A stretch of DNA of 64,000 nt from positions 48,696,207-48,760,206 of the forward strand of contig NC_080078.1 of NCBI RefSeq assembly GCF_949987535.1, given 5' to 3'. Within the stretch, counting starts at the first letter, position 1. Every line of letters starts with the position of its first letter. The notes under the pieces are model-generated. The model searched no databases. It saw only the letters and a program-made list of their open reading frames with translations, and was not told where the DNA came from. Source of the stretch: Balaenoptera acutorostrata (taxonomy: Eukaryota; Chordata; Mammalia; Artiodactyla; Balaenopteridae). Made by a program: the position numbers and the translations under genes. This document shows, in pieces, positions 33,023 to 45,600 of the stretch.

Positions 33023-34429
33023 TAAATCCAGATCAAAGAAGTAAACTTTGAAAAAATGTTTATATAAATTAAAAACCCTCTACATTGCAGCATTTTCTAA
33101 ACCCCTGCAAATTTAGCTTTTTCCCCATAACTACCACATCCCATAATTAGCAGTGGGATTGTTATCTGCAGAAATAGAAGTGACCTTGGCATAAAGCTCA
33201 GTTTGTCCTTGAGCAGGTAGAGATTGAAGGACATCTGCTTCATCAGGTCATCTTGCTTTCCTTGTTATCTTATGATTTGCAGTGCCTGCCCAATAACATA
33301 TAAAAGCCCCCTTTGGATTCGAGGACCTCCTTACTGCTTAGGACCAAGGATGCTGCTCAGGCCCATAAGCATCCTCCCCAATGAGATTAATAGATGAGAC
33401 CTATACAGTAAATATGGGAGAGGACCCCAGCTCTACCCATGTACAGCCAAGCAAGATAGAAAACTATAAACTATACTAGAGATCTTAGAATATTGGAAAA
33501 CAAAAGCACTATCTTCCTGTCAAAGATGGAAAACATGCCAGGGTGGCCTGTTTGTAAACTGTATATCTCACTCAATTCCCCCAGAGTTTCTTCTTTTTTT
33601 ACCTTCCTTAGCACCAACCTCATAGAGCACAGACTGTGGAAGTGAAAAGACCAAAGACTGCAAATGACTCTAATGCAAAGTTCCCTTACATCCATTCTTT
33701 ACTACAGCCAGGATCAAGTAACCTTAATTCACTCAACTTGCCATATTGTTTCATGACTCCTTTGTAATAAATAGGATATTATCTGGCTGAAAACATTCTC
33801 TGCCTAGCTCTACCCCTACTGTAGACATGGTAAATTCTAGTTATCTTTCATAATAATTACTATTTGCACCATAATTGTTTTGAACACTCATCTACGTATA
33901 GCTACTCTTTCCCTAGGTTTTCTCTTTCTGGCTTTATAACTCTAAAATCCACAAGAGTATCATCTACTCCTCCATCCCCCAACACACACTTTCTAAAAAC
34001 ACACATTCACACTTAAAATAATGTTTAAAGACACTTTGTTTTGTGTTAAGGATCTAATACTTTCAGGAGTTCTGTGTATTACTTCCTTCAGTATTAAAGA
34101 ATGAACATGATCACAGAGCAGGGGTAGACTCTCAGGTATCTAATGTCCTACCACGGAGTGACTGAGGCCGCAAAAGGTAGCAATTCAAGTGTATAGCTGA
34201 GAGACCATTATGACAACCACTGCTACCAAGAGCAACAGTGAAAACAAGGAAAAAGTAGCCCAGCTCGCAGGATTGCAGTTTCACCGGAGTTCCCAGAGTC
34301 CTCATTTCCTTTCTCTGCTTCACCTAAGCAGACACATTCTGCTTGTTTTTGAGATGATTGTTATTGTTCTAATAGTTAGATTTTTTTTTTACACATTTTG
34401 GTACCTTGATTTATGTCTTACAGTTATGT

Positions 34430-34570
34430 AATACTTTAAATTTTATAAAATCCCTTCACATATACTATTCATTTCTCCTAACGTTTCTGTGAAGGAAGTT
34501 AATTAGTTATTTAAATGGTTACTTCTTAACCCCATTTTACAGATTAGAATAACCAAGCATGTTCAAATTT
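34430..34570 (-). repeat. MIR fragment, antisense
   Basis: cttaaccccattttacagat and neighbouring words match the reversed MIR core. Degraded. Confidence 0.5.
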
Positions 34571-34862
34571 AAAAGATTTTTGTATTACAAATTTCATTCA
34601 TTCAACACAGTGCCTACCATGTACCAAATACAGTCACTGGAATCTGGAATTTCCAAAAGATTCTAATTTTTTTTAGCTTTGTGAAACCTCCATTTGATAT
34701 TGCTTAAACTTGATTGTGAGCTTCTAAAGGGTATAAAAGTATCTTGTCAAACTTTTTTGCATATGGTAGATACAATAAAGATTTACAGATTTAATTAAAT
34801 ATGGTGCTACCATCTAAGACTTTCATTATAAAATGGGTGGATTCTCCATCCCGTGGACTCTT

Positions 34863-35158
34863 TTTTTTTTATAATGTTCTCTTTAAATTTATTTATGGCT
34901 GTGTTGGGTCTTCGTTTCTGTGCGAGGGCTTTCTCTAGTTGTGGCGAGCGGGGCCACTCTTCATCGCGGTGCGCGGGCCTCTCACTATCGCGGCCTCTCT
35001 TGTTGTGGAGCACAGGCTCCAGACGCGCAGGCTCAGTAATTGTGGCTCACGGGGCCCAGCTGCTCCACGGCATGTGGGATCTTCCCAGACCAGGGCTCGA
35101 ACCCGTGTCCCCTGCATTGGCAGGCAGATTCTCAACCACTGCACCACCAGGGAAGCCC
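34863..35158 (-). mobile_element. CHR-type SINE, antisense, 17-bp TSD
   Basis: Perfect duplication ccatcccgtggactctt at 34846-34862 and 35159-35175. Carries the cgtttctgtgcgagggcttt variant. Ends ccaccagggaagcc. Confidence 0.97.
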
Positions 35159-35175
35159 CCATCCCGTGGACTCTT

Positions 35176-35740
35176 ATTTTTTTTCTAATCACCTATCTTG
35201 GTGTCATACTTCTCCAAATGCTGCCTTTACCTTCATTTTAACTGAAATCTGGTTGTCTCCCGAGAACTTCTTTCCCTGTAGCCGTCTTGGGAATTTTCTC
35301 CCATTGCAAAATAATATTGGTCCTAGTTGGGGTGTTCAGTATCCATCTTCCTCCTTATTGCTACATTCTCATTGGGAGAGTAATAGGAGATGGGGACAGA
35401 GAAGTAGCCCATGGTCTTTGTCTCCAACTCCGCTCCTGTCATTGTTCTTAGAGACTTTAGTATCCATGAATCCTAGCCTCTCAGTTCTGTTATTTAGATC
35501 TGTTAGCTCCAAGAATTGCACACTCCTCTCTACTCCCATGGTCATAATCTGGACTATGTCTTTTTCAAATTAAAATTTCAAGTTTCCAAGTCTCTAATGA
35601 CCCCTGATGCTTTCCAGGTTACTCCGTCAATACTTCAGTCCCACCAGGACCTCAAGTCTATTTGTCCCTTTTACTGCTCATCATTCCCCTCACATTCTCA
35701 CTTCCCTTCTTACTTGACTTAGAGTTTGCGGCTCATCACT
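35176..35740 (+). repeat. L2 LINE, endonuclease region
   Basis: The frame near 35239 reads L-T-E-I-W-L-S-P-E-N, the start of the L2/CR1 AP-endonuclease domain (normally E-T-W-L-S-P). Downstream wording (tctctaatgacccctgatgc) is also L2-like. Broken, non-functional. Confidence 0.6.
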
Positions 35741-35794
35741 ACAGGACCACAGTTTCTTTTCTAAAACCCTTGGGAACAAGTATGTTACAGAATT

Positions 35795-36170
35795 CAAGGT
35801 TTTTTTTAAAAAATTGTGGTAAAATATACATAACATAAAGTTTACCCTCAAAACCATTTTTAAGTGTACAATTCATTAGTATTAGGTACATTCATTCACA
35901 CTGTTGTGAAACCAAATTCCAGAACTCTTTTCATCTTTCAAAACTGAAACGTTATACCCATAAAATAATAACTCTCCACTCCTCCCCTACTCCCAGCCCC
36001 TGGCAACCACCATTATAGTTTCTGTCTCTATGAATTTGATACTCTAGGTACCTCATATAAGTAGACACATACACTATTTGTATTTTTGTGACTGACTTAT
36101 TTCACTTAGCATAAAGTCCCAAAGGTTTATCCATGTTGTAGCATATCAGAATTTTCTTCCTTTTTAAGGG
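35795..36170 (-). mobile_element. Old L1 3' UTR, antisense
   Basis: tggtaaaatatacataacat, ccatttttaagtgtacaatt, gaaaccaaattccagaactc and gacttatttcacttagcata: the reversed L1M 3' UTR. Confidence 0.85.
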
Positions 36171-36937
36171 ACAAAACAGAAACTCTAGTAAAAGTTATGA
36201 GAAAAAAGGTACTGAAATTAATGACAAAAACCAGGTTTCTAGGGTTACCTTTTGATTTTAATTACCTGTTTATCCCTTGTACCATGAATACTTAATATGG
36301 CTATATGTTTAACTATAATTTTTTCTGCTCCTTGCATGTAAAAATGCAGAATATAAATACTCCAATATGTGTTGGTTCTTAATGTTCTCTTAAATTCAGA
36401 AAGCTACCCTTATAATGCATCTGCCAATTAATAGAAATGTTATATTAGCACTGTATTATTAGTATCACTGATGCTATTTTATTTTTCCCTTATTACTTTC
36501 TACTTGACCATTTTCCCACATTTCAGAAGTTATCTTTGGATAGCTGTCTGCTGTTGTTATTTGGTGACTTTTGAAGGTAGATGTACAAATACACAATAAA
36601 ATAATTAGCGTTGTCTTTGCCAAGAGAAAGAAATATTTTTACTGATGAATGAGTTATTTCTTCTGTGTAAGAGGTAGCTATTCTTTTAATTTACAAGTGG
36701 CTATTGCCATATTTGCTTTATTTAAAAAAAACTTAAGCATGTTAGGAAAAAGTTTTCAAGATTATTTTATATCCTTAACTGAATATAGTCTAGGAAAAAT
36801 GAAAAATAATAAGATCATTACCAAAAATATATTTGCTTCAATTTAAGCATCTCATAAGTAAAATCTTACTTTAAAGGAGAAAAACTACTGAATCAGTGAG
36901 ATTTTCTAATTTAAAACTGCCCGTCCTTTTTTCCCAA

Positions 36938-36938
<1 letters not shown>

Positions 36939-36967
<29 letters not shown>
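36939..36967. repeat. (TA)n microsatellite
   Basis: About 12 TA units followed by a short CA run. Confidence 0.95.
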
Positions 36968-36969
<2 letters not shown>

Positions 36970-37171
36970 TTATTTAAGACCTAGAAAGCTCGAGTAATCT
37001 GTTACAACTTAAATTCCTTGTTAAAAACCATAATCCAGACAATCAGCTTCAATGTGTCTTTGTTATGTGTGTAAATATCTTCACTGTCTGATGAGTGATA
37101 GAAATTTTATAATATTTTATTTGTGTACTTTAATTCCATTTTAATTTGCTGTCTACCTTCTTCACTATGAC

Positions 37172-37310
37172 CTAGGACAGGGGTTCCCAAACTTTCACAT
37201 GCATCAGAATCAGCTGGAAGACGTTAAAACAGATTGCTGGGCTTCACCCCCAGAGTTTTTGATTCTGTAGACCTTAAGTGGAGCTGAGAGAATTTGCTTT
37301 TTTTTTCCTC
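37172..37310 (+). mobile_element. MER5A-type DNA transposon fragment
   Basis: caggggttcccaaactttca, catgcatcagaatcagctgg and agattgctgggcttcacccc follow the MER5A consensus, which then degrades. Confidence 0.8.
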
Positions 37311-37920
37311 TCACGGGAAAAGTCATGCCAACTTCCATAAGGCTACAGGCTGGACCAAGTCCTCCTACCTCAAGACCTTATGTGGCTGGGCTGCTAGCGC
37401 TTATTTTGCTCTCTCTGTCACAGCTCTGTAGCACCTCACTCATCCCCCCAACAGGGACCACTAATGAGGAAGTGCTGAGCTAGTCTGGGTTTGCCACTGC
37501 TCTCGTCCTCACTGATGCTTTCAATAAGCGCTTACTTTTCATGTGCTCTTTTCCCAGAGAGGTTTTTCAGCAGAATTTAGGACCTTACACAGTGCCAAGG
37601 AACAATGACTGTTTTGGGGCATGTGAGATGGGGGAAAAAGGGGACACAGATAGTTAAGGAAAGCAAGATACGCCCTTGAATATTGAGCCCTAGGGAAAGT
37701 AAGTCTGACAGGTAAAGAATCCTTACCTTCCAGTTCTTCTTTAACTTCTCAGCTATCTCCCATTTGCAGGGAATGATGCTCACTTCCCATTCCATAGCAA
37801 ACATGATTCACACTTACCCCACTTAGACAAAAAACCAAAACATTTTTGTTTTCCATGTATATAGTCACACAATTTGGAGACATTACCACATGTATGTGTG
37901 TGGCGGTGTGAGAATGATTC

Positions 37921-39025
37921 CTTCCTCCACAATTCCTCCCTGCTCACCATTCTTCTTCATCCCTGTAACTGGAATCTCCATCAACTCAGCTGGTCCAGCC
38001 AAAAAACAAGAAGTTATCTTCAGCTTTGTCCTTGGGGATAAGCCTATATCCAATCCCTATCTGCACTACTTCCAAAACATATCCTAAATCTGCCCATGTA
38101 ATTTATCTCTGTTGCTTCTACACTCATCTGAGTCCCATCATCCCTCACCTGGTTGACTACAATAGTCTCTGAACTGTTCTTTTTGTTCCCACCCTTAATC
38201 CTGTGCAATCCGCTCTTCACATGTCAGCCAGAATGTTCCTTCTTTCTAAAATGTAAATGAGAGCCTGTCACTTAAAACCTTCCAGTGTATTCCTCTTGTC
38301 TTTTGAATAAAATGTCAACTCCTTACCGTGTCCCTACATGATATGATCCCAACTTCTCTCTGTCTTTCTCTTTTGTAATTCTCCCCTTAGCTCACACTCC
38401 TTCAGTCACTGGGGCTTTATTTCCATTCCTAGAACATACACGTTTGTCTCCACTTTAGAGCACTGGTACTTGCTATTCCCTCTGCCTGGAATGCTCTGCC
38501 CCATATCTAGGCAGGACTACTTTCCTGTTATTAAATTCTTGGCTCCAAAGTCACCTCTTCAATGAGGCTTCTTGGGCATCCAATCTAAATTACCTGTACA
38601 CCAATCCCTCTTTACCCTGCATATCACTCTTTTTTACATCTCCTTGTTTTAGCCTCTTCATAGCATGTATTGATACATGATATTAACTGGTTTACTGGTT
38701 ATTGTCTGTCTTCGCACAGACGAATGAAAACTCCATAAGATCAGAAAATTCTTTTGTCTTATTTGCCACTATGTGTTCAATTCCTAGCGGGTCTACTCAA
38801 ATGCTATCAGAGAACTTGTCCCTTACCATCCGTATCAAATAACACCAACTTCGATCAGTTCCATCCCCTTACTCTTGTCTTTTTAAACCTCCTTTTATCA
38901 GTTGACTCTTATCTTCCCCACCAGAACATCAGCTTCATGAGGACAGGGAATATTTTTGTTCATGTCTATCTCCCCAGCTCTTAGAACAGGGTCTGAGGTA
39001 GACACTCAATAAATACTTGTTATTG
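37921..39025 (+). repeat. L2 LINE, long 3' half
   Basis: ctgagtcccatcatccctca, cctggttgactacaatagtc, ccagaatgttccttctttct and cctggaatgctctgcccca are successive L2 ORF2 and 3' UTR words; the tail ends cactcaataaatactt. Two tails (one near 38740, one near 39010) suggest two overlapping copies or an internal duplication. Confidence 0.78.
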
Positions 39026-39239
39026 AGTTATATAATCTTCAGATGCTTTTAAGAGTTAGAGGAAAGCTCTCTGTCTGCCAGGGCTCCCTGATACTTGCTC
39101 CAGCTGGCTATTGTTCTACCCACTCCTACTAGGTGAGGAAGGAATCAAAATTAGGAAACAGCCTCTGTAGAAGGAGGATATAGAAACACCAGATAATTAG
39201 AGGCATTTGCCAAGCTTTACTGCCTCCTCAACTTAGCTG

Positions 39240-39760
39240 TTGGCTATTTTTGAATTGAAAAATTCAATTTCTTTTAATAGCAATAATATATGATAATCCC
39301 ATTGTACCAAAGAATGCTGGAGGTCCATCAAAGTCCATGTTCTCTTCTTCATGATACCCAGATAGATTATATTTCCCAACTCCCGTTGCAGTTGGGTGGG
39401 GCCATGTGACAGCTTCAGCCAATGGAAAGTGACTGAAAGCACTGTATGCCACTTCTAGGTCTGGCCTATGAAAGAAAATTGAGCAAAGCAAACCAAATGA
39501 AGCAAAGCAAAAAACAAAGCAAAACGAACAAACAGAAAATGCATTCTGCACAAGGTCTTCTGTGCTCTTTCCCTTTCTGTCTGCTAGATATCAATACTCT
39601 GGGAAACCTTGGAATTCACACGTTGAAGCTGACACAGCCTTTATCTGCCCAGGTCCCTGAATGAAAGCACACAGCAGAGCTGCTACTGACTTGAACACCT
39701 GGTTATTGCAGAGCGGCCACTGAGCCATCATACACTGTGGGTCCATTTGTTAACATACAA
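39240..39760 (+). repeat. Unclassified old interspersed repeat
   Basis: tatttcccaactcccgttgc, ggggccatgtgacagcttca and tgtatgccacttctaggtct belong to an ancient mammalian repeat I cannot name. A short AAGCAAA-type tandem run is at 39480-39535. Confidence 0.45.
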
Positions 39761-39884
39761 TCTTTGTCACATACTTATACTTTTAAAAAATTCATTGCTT
39801 ATATGAAATTCAGATTTAACTGGGCACCCTGTATTTTCCGTTGCTGAACCTGGCAACCCTACAATAAGAAGAATCACATTTAAA

Positions 39885-40425
39885 GTCCTCATTTATCCAT
39901 ACGGAAACTTGTATATGAATGTTTGTAGCAGCATTATTCATAATAGCCAAAAGGTAAAAACAGTCCAAATGTCCATCAGCAGGCAAATGGATAAGCAAAA
40001 TGTAGTGTACCCATATAAAGAATAATATTTGGCCATATAAATGAATGAAGTGCTGATACATGCTACAACATGGATCAAACTTGAAAACATTATGCTAAGT
40101 GAAAGAAGTCAGTCACGAAAATTCATATACTATATGATTTCGTTCATATGCAAATCCAGAATAGGGAAATGTGTAGAGATGTAGAACATAGATTAGTGAT
40201 GACATGGGGCTGGGAGTAGCGGGAATGGGAGAAGAGGGAGGGTAATAGCTAAAGAACTCATGGTTTCTTCTTGAAGTGATAAAAATGTTCTAAAATTGTG
40301 GTAATGATTGCACATATCTGTGACTATTCTACAAGTCGTTGAATTGTATACTTTAAATGTACAATTTTACATTTATAATTATAGCATATGAATTATATCT
40401 CAGTAAAGCTGGTTTTTAAAGAGTC
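39885..40425 (+). mobile_element. Old L1 3' UTR, sense
   Basis: agcagcattattcataatag, aaacattatgctaagtgaaa, ctaaaattgtggtaatgatt and aattatatctcagtaaagct. It ends only about 60 bp upstream of SEL1L2 exon 3. Confidence 0.88.
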
Positions 40426-40486
40426 ACTTGTTTCATTTTTAAAAGCTACACATGAAAAAAATGAGCAAAAATCTTTTTCTTTGTAG

Positions 40487-40655
40487 GTGTCAGTGAGTGA
40501 AATCAAACAATATTTATCAAATATATTGGAACAAAAAAAATCGATGAATGTAATCAATAAAAAAGAAAATCTCTTAGAAAAAAAGAAGAATCAGCATAAA
40601 TTAAGAATAAAAGGAATTCGAAATAAACATCTGTGGAAAAGAACTAAAAATCATT
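40487..40655 (+). CDS. SEL1L2: SEL1L2 coding exon 3
   Basis: Exon of 169 bp. It begins in phase 0 with V-S-V-S-E-I-K-Q-Y-L-S-N-I-L-E-Q and contains N-K-K-E-N-L-L-E-K-K-K-N-Q and R-I-K-G-I, a lysine-rich, probably helical segment between the signal peptide and the SEL1-like repeats, matching the SEL1L2 family. It ends after CAT T (phase 1). The acceptor is ctttttctttgtag and the donor GTAAGT. There are no stops or frameshifts in its 56 codons, so exons 1-3 give an open 94-residue N-terminal segment. Exon 4 was looked for up to 64000 and not found, so it probably lies further right. Confidence 0.93.
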
Positions 40656-41194
40656 GTAAGTAGAATGCCCTCTCACATGTAAATTAAAAATGACTTCATG
40701 TACTCTAAAATCAAATTTTGTAGCTACTTTCCAAAAAGTCTTAGGATATAGTCATAAAGAGTTATACACACAAAAGCCTTAAACTTTGTCACCTTTTGTC
40801 CACTGACTTAATTTAGAATTTGTACTGATGATAATAAGCAAGGTTGATAATTAAGACTCATGAATAAAAAAACCTCCATAATTATGTGAATAAAACATTT
40901 CAGATATTCTGCTAATAGAAACCCTCATACTTTAAAGAAAATCGAAGTTAATATAGTGCCCTTTTTTTTCTGGTCTAGCAATCTAAAACTCTCTCTAGTA
41001 AAGACATAACTGACTAGTTGATAGATTTCTCTGGATGCAGGAAGAGTCTAGAAAATATAAACAGTGGAAGTGCACGCTCACCTTCCCGAGGCACACTTTC
41101 CCCTTCGCGAGTAGAGCCTGGGTACAGAATGTCACAATCCTTTGCCTGATTTCATCAAACAAGCCTTCTGACAGGTCTCCCATCTAGCTTTCTC

Positions 41195-41974
41195 CTGGCT
41201 TCAGGGCATCTTCTCCAGGATGACCCAGCTGTGTGACTGACAGGGTAATGGTGCTCCGGCCAGGTGTCAGGCCTGAGCCTCTGAGGTGGGAGAGCTGAGT
41301 TCAGGACATTGGTCCACCAGAGACCTCCCGGCTGCTCGAAATATCAATCGGCGAGAGCTCTCCCAGAGATCTCCATCTCAATGCTAAGACGCAGCTCCAC
41401 TCAATGACCAGCAAGCTCCACTGCTGGACACCCCATGCCAAACAACTAGCAAGACAGGAACACAACCCCACCCATTAGCAGAGAGGCTGCCTAAACTCAT
41501 AATAAGTTCACAGATCCCCCGAAACACACCACCAGATGCGGCCTACCCACCAGAAGACAAGATCCAGCCTCATCCACTAGAACACAGGCACCAGTCACCT
41601 CTACCAGGAAACCTACATAACACACTGAACCAACCTTACCCACTGGGGGCAGACACCAAAAACAACGGAAACTACAAACCTGCAGCCTGTGAAAAGGAGA
41701 CCCCCCAAACACAGTAAGTTAAGCAAAATGAGAAGACAGAGAAATACACAACAAATGAAGGAGCAAGGCAAAAACCCACCAGACCAAACAAATAAAGAGG
41801 AAATAGGCAGTCTACCTGAAAAAGAATTCAGAGTAATGATACTAAAGATGATCCAAAATCTTGGAAATAGAATGGAGAAAATACAAGAAACGTTTAACAA
41901 GGACCTAGAAGAACTAAAGAGCAAACAAACAATGATGAACAACACAATAAATGAAATTAAAAATTCTCTAGAAG
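41195..41974 (+). mobile_element. Younger L1, copy 1: 5' UTR and start of ORF1
   Basis: GC-richer 5' UTR (ccaggatgacccagctgtgt; gaggtgggagagctgagttc; caagacaggaacacaacccc), then an ORF1 start at 41728 (M-R-R-Q-R-N-T-Q-Q-M-K-E-Q). The coiled-coil part is readable up to about 41972, where a foreign insert splits it. The 5' boundary is uncertain; wording before 41195 is not clearly L1. Confidence 0.8.
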
Positions 41975-42668
41975 AGACTGGCACATGCTGGGAAGTCGCT
42001 CTATAGAAGGAAACACCATCAGCTACCCCGGAGGGATGATCATCTAGTTCTCTGAGATGCCTATATTTTAAGTCAATCTGTTCCCCCAGATAACCTCCAA
42101 ATATGGCGAAAAAACCTATCTAAGTATTTTCACGTGATTTGGCAAAAGGCAGAAATTTAATTTTGTTTATGGAGATGGCTCTGCAGTGCTTAGCCTGGAG
42201 TTTGGCATATAGTAGGCGCCTAAAAAAAAGTTATTGAAAGAGTGATGAGTAAGTAATAGAATCTAGGGCATTGTTATTAGCCTGTCTTTGTTGCCACGTT
42301 TCCTCCATTCTCTCGGAGACAGATATTAGGTGTGGTGTGTGCATAGTTGTCAGGTCAACCTCTGCTCCCTTGGTGAGTGTCCTTTCCACCTAGCTTGAGA
42401 CTTGCCTGCAAGGAAGACCCAGGAAGCCACAGATCCCTGACAGCTGCGGGATGGGAAAGGCTGACAGCTGTCTGAATGTACCATGTGGCCAGGCCTCAGC
42501 ATCCTCACGTTGTACCTGCTGCTCTACCTCCAGTCTTAACCTGGAGGTCTATGAGCCTTGCTGTGTTATGTATTATATGACATAGGAAAATAAGAGTTTG
42601 GGGGGGGATAAGGCGGCATCAAAAGGGCCATGTAAATAATTAAAAAACAATTTCTTTTAAAAAAAAAA
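41975..42668 (+). pseudogene. Poly(A)-tailed retrocopy of an unidentified transcript
   Basis: A 694-bp non-L1 sequence inside L1 ORF1, bounded by a 16-bp duplication aaaaattctctagaag (41959-41974 and 42669-42684). It ends with a poly-A run of about 15 beginning near 42659, preceded 15 nt upstream by ATTAAA (42639-42644), a common polyadenylation signal variant. These are the hallmarks of L1-mediated retrotransposition of a processed RNA. It contains no long open frame and has a MIR- or L2-like 3' fragment (ttggcatatagtaggcgcct near 42212), so the parent is probably a 3' UTR or a non-coding RNA. I do not recognise the parent. Confidence 0.8.
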
Positions 42669-45600
42669 AAAAATTCTCTAGAAGGAATCAATAGCAGAAT
42701 AACTGAGGCAGAAGAAAGAATAAGTGACCTGGAAGATAAAATAATGGAAATAACTACTGCAGAGCAGAATAAAGAAAAAAAAAATGAAGAGAATTGAGGA
42801 CAGTCTCAGAGACATCTGGGACAACATTAAATGCACCAACATTCGAATTATAGGGGTCCCAGAAGAAGAAGAGAAAAAGAAAGGGACTGAGAAAATATTT
42901 GAAGAGATTATAGTTGAAAACTTCCCTAATATGGGAAAGGAAATAGTCAATCAAGTCCAGGAAGCACAGAGAGTCCCATACAGGATAAATCCAAGGAGAA
43001 ACATGCCAAGACACATATTAATCAAACTATAATAAATTAAATACAAAGCAAAAATATTAAAAACAACAAGGGAAAAGCAACAAATAACATACAAGGGAAT
43101 CCCCATAAGGTTAACAGCTGATCTTTCAGCAGAAACTCTGCAAGCCAGAGGGGAGTGGCAGGACATATTTAAAGTGATGAAAGGGAAAAAACTACAACCA
43201 AGATTACTCTACCCAGCAAGGATCTCATTCAGATTTGAAGGAGAAATTAAAACCTTTACAGACAAGCAAAAGCTAAGAGAATTCAACACCACCAAACCAG
43301 CTTTACAACAAATGCTAAAGGAACTTCTCCAGGCAGGAAACACAAGAGAAGGAAAAGACCTACAATAACAAACCCCAAACAATTAAGAAAATGGTAATAG
43401 GAACATACATATCGATAATTACCTTAAGTGTAAATGGATTAAATGCTCCAACCAAAAGACATAGACTGGCTGAATGGATACAAAAACAAGATCCATATAT
43501 ATGCTGTCTACAAGAGACCCACTTCAGACCTAGGGACACATACAGACTGAAAGTGAGGGGATAGAAAAAGATTTTCCATGCAAATGGAAATCAAAAGAAA
43601 GCTGGAGTAGCAATTCTCATATCAGACAAAATAGACTTTAAAATAAAGACTATTACAAGAGACAAAGAAGGACACTACATAATGATCAAGGGATCAATCC
43701 AAGAAGAAGATATAACCATTGTAAATGTTTATGCACCCAACATAGGAGCACCTCAATACATAAGGCAAATGCTAACAGCCATAAAAGGGGAAATCGACAG
43801 TAACACAATCATAGTAGGGGATTTTAACATCCCACTTTCACCAATGGACAGATCATCCAAAATGAAAATAAATAAGGACACACAAGCTTTAAATGACACA
43901 TTAAACAAGATGGACTTAATTGATATTTTTAGGACATTCCATCCAAAAACAACAGAATACACTTTCTTCTCAAGTGCTCATGGAACATTCTCCAGGATCG
44001 ATTATATCTTGGGTCACAAATCAAGCCTTGGTAAATTTAAGAAAATTGAAATCGTACCAAAGATCTTTTCCGACCACAACGCTATAAGACTAGATAACAA
44101 TTACGGGAAAAAAACTGTAAAACATACAAACACATGGAGGCTAAACAATACACTACTAACTAACCAAGAGATCACTGAAGAAATCAAAGAGTAAATTTAA
44201 AAAATACCTAGAAACAAATGACAATGAAAACACGACAACCTAAAACCTATGGGATGCAGCAGAAGCAGTTCTAAGAAGAAAATTGAAATCCTATCGAGTA
44301 TCTTTTCCGGCCACAACGCTATAAGACTAGATATCAGTTACAGGAAAAAAACTGTAAAAAACACAAAACACATGAAGGCTAAACAATACACTACTAAATA
44401 ACCAAGAGATCACTGAAGAAATCAAAGAGGAAATCAAAAAATACCTAGAAACAAATGACAATGAAAACACGATGACCCAAAACCTTTGGGATGCAGCAGA
44501 AGCAGTTCTAAGAGGGAAGTTTGTAGCAATACAATCCTAACTCAAGAAACAAGAAAAATCTCAAATAAACAACCTAACCTTACACCTGAAGCGATTAGAG
44601 AAAGAAGAACAAAACCCCCCCAAAGTTACCAGAAGGAAAGAAATATGAAGATCAGATCAGAAAAAAACGAAAAAGAAATGAAGGAAATGATAGCAAAGAT
44701 CATTAAAATTAAAAGCTTGGTCTTTGAGAAGATAAACAAAATTGATAAACCGTTAGCCAGACTCATGAAGAAAACAAAAAGGGAAAAGACTCAGATCAAT
44801 AGAATTATAAATGAAAAAGGAGAAGTAACAATTGACACTGCAGAAATACAATCATGAGAGATTACTACAAGCAACTATATGCCAACAAAATGGACAACCT
44901 GGAAGAAATAGACAAATTCTTAGAAAAGCACAACCTTCCAAGACTGAACCAGGAAAAAATAGAAAATATAAACAGACCAATCATAAGCACTGAAATTGAA
45001 ACTGTGACTAAAAATCTTCCAACAAAAAAACCCCAGGACCAGATGGCTTCACAGGCAAATTGTATCAGACATTTAGAGAAGAGCTAACACCTATACTTCT
45101 CAAACTCTTCCAAAATGTAGCAGAGGCAGGAACACTCCCAAACTGATTCTATGAGGCCACCATCACCCTGATACCAAAACCAGACAAAGAAGTCACAAAA
45201 AGAGAAAACTACAGGCCAATATCACTGATGAACATAGATGCAGAAATCCTTAACAAAATACTAGCAAACAGAATCCAGCAGCACATTGCAAGGATCATAC
45301 ACCATGATCAAGTGGGGTTTATCCCAGGAATGTAAGGATTCTTCAATATACGCAAATCAATCAATGTGATAAACCATATTAACATATTGAAGGAGAAAAA
45401 CCATATGATCATCTCAATAGATGCAGAAAAAGCTTTTGACAAAATTCAACACCCATTTATCATAAAAACCCTCCAGAATGTAGGCATAGAGGGAACTTAC
45501 CTTGACATAATGAAGGCCATATATGACAAACCCACAGCCAACATCGTTCTCAGTGGTGAAAAACTGAAACCATTTCCACTGAGATCAGGAAATAAGACAA

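Larger units (their letters stand above)
32069..40486 (+). other. SEL1L2: SEL1L2 intron 2
   Basis: 8.4-kb intron between the GTAAAT donor and the acceptor ctttttctttgtag. Repeats are listed separately. Nothing recognised at 32069-32429, 33023-34429 (apart from a possible TATA-like site at about 33297), 34571-34845, 36171-37171 (apart from a TA run), 37311-37920 and 39026-39239. Confidence 0.85.
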
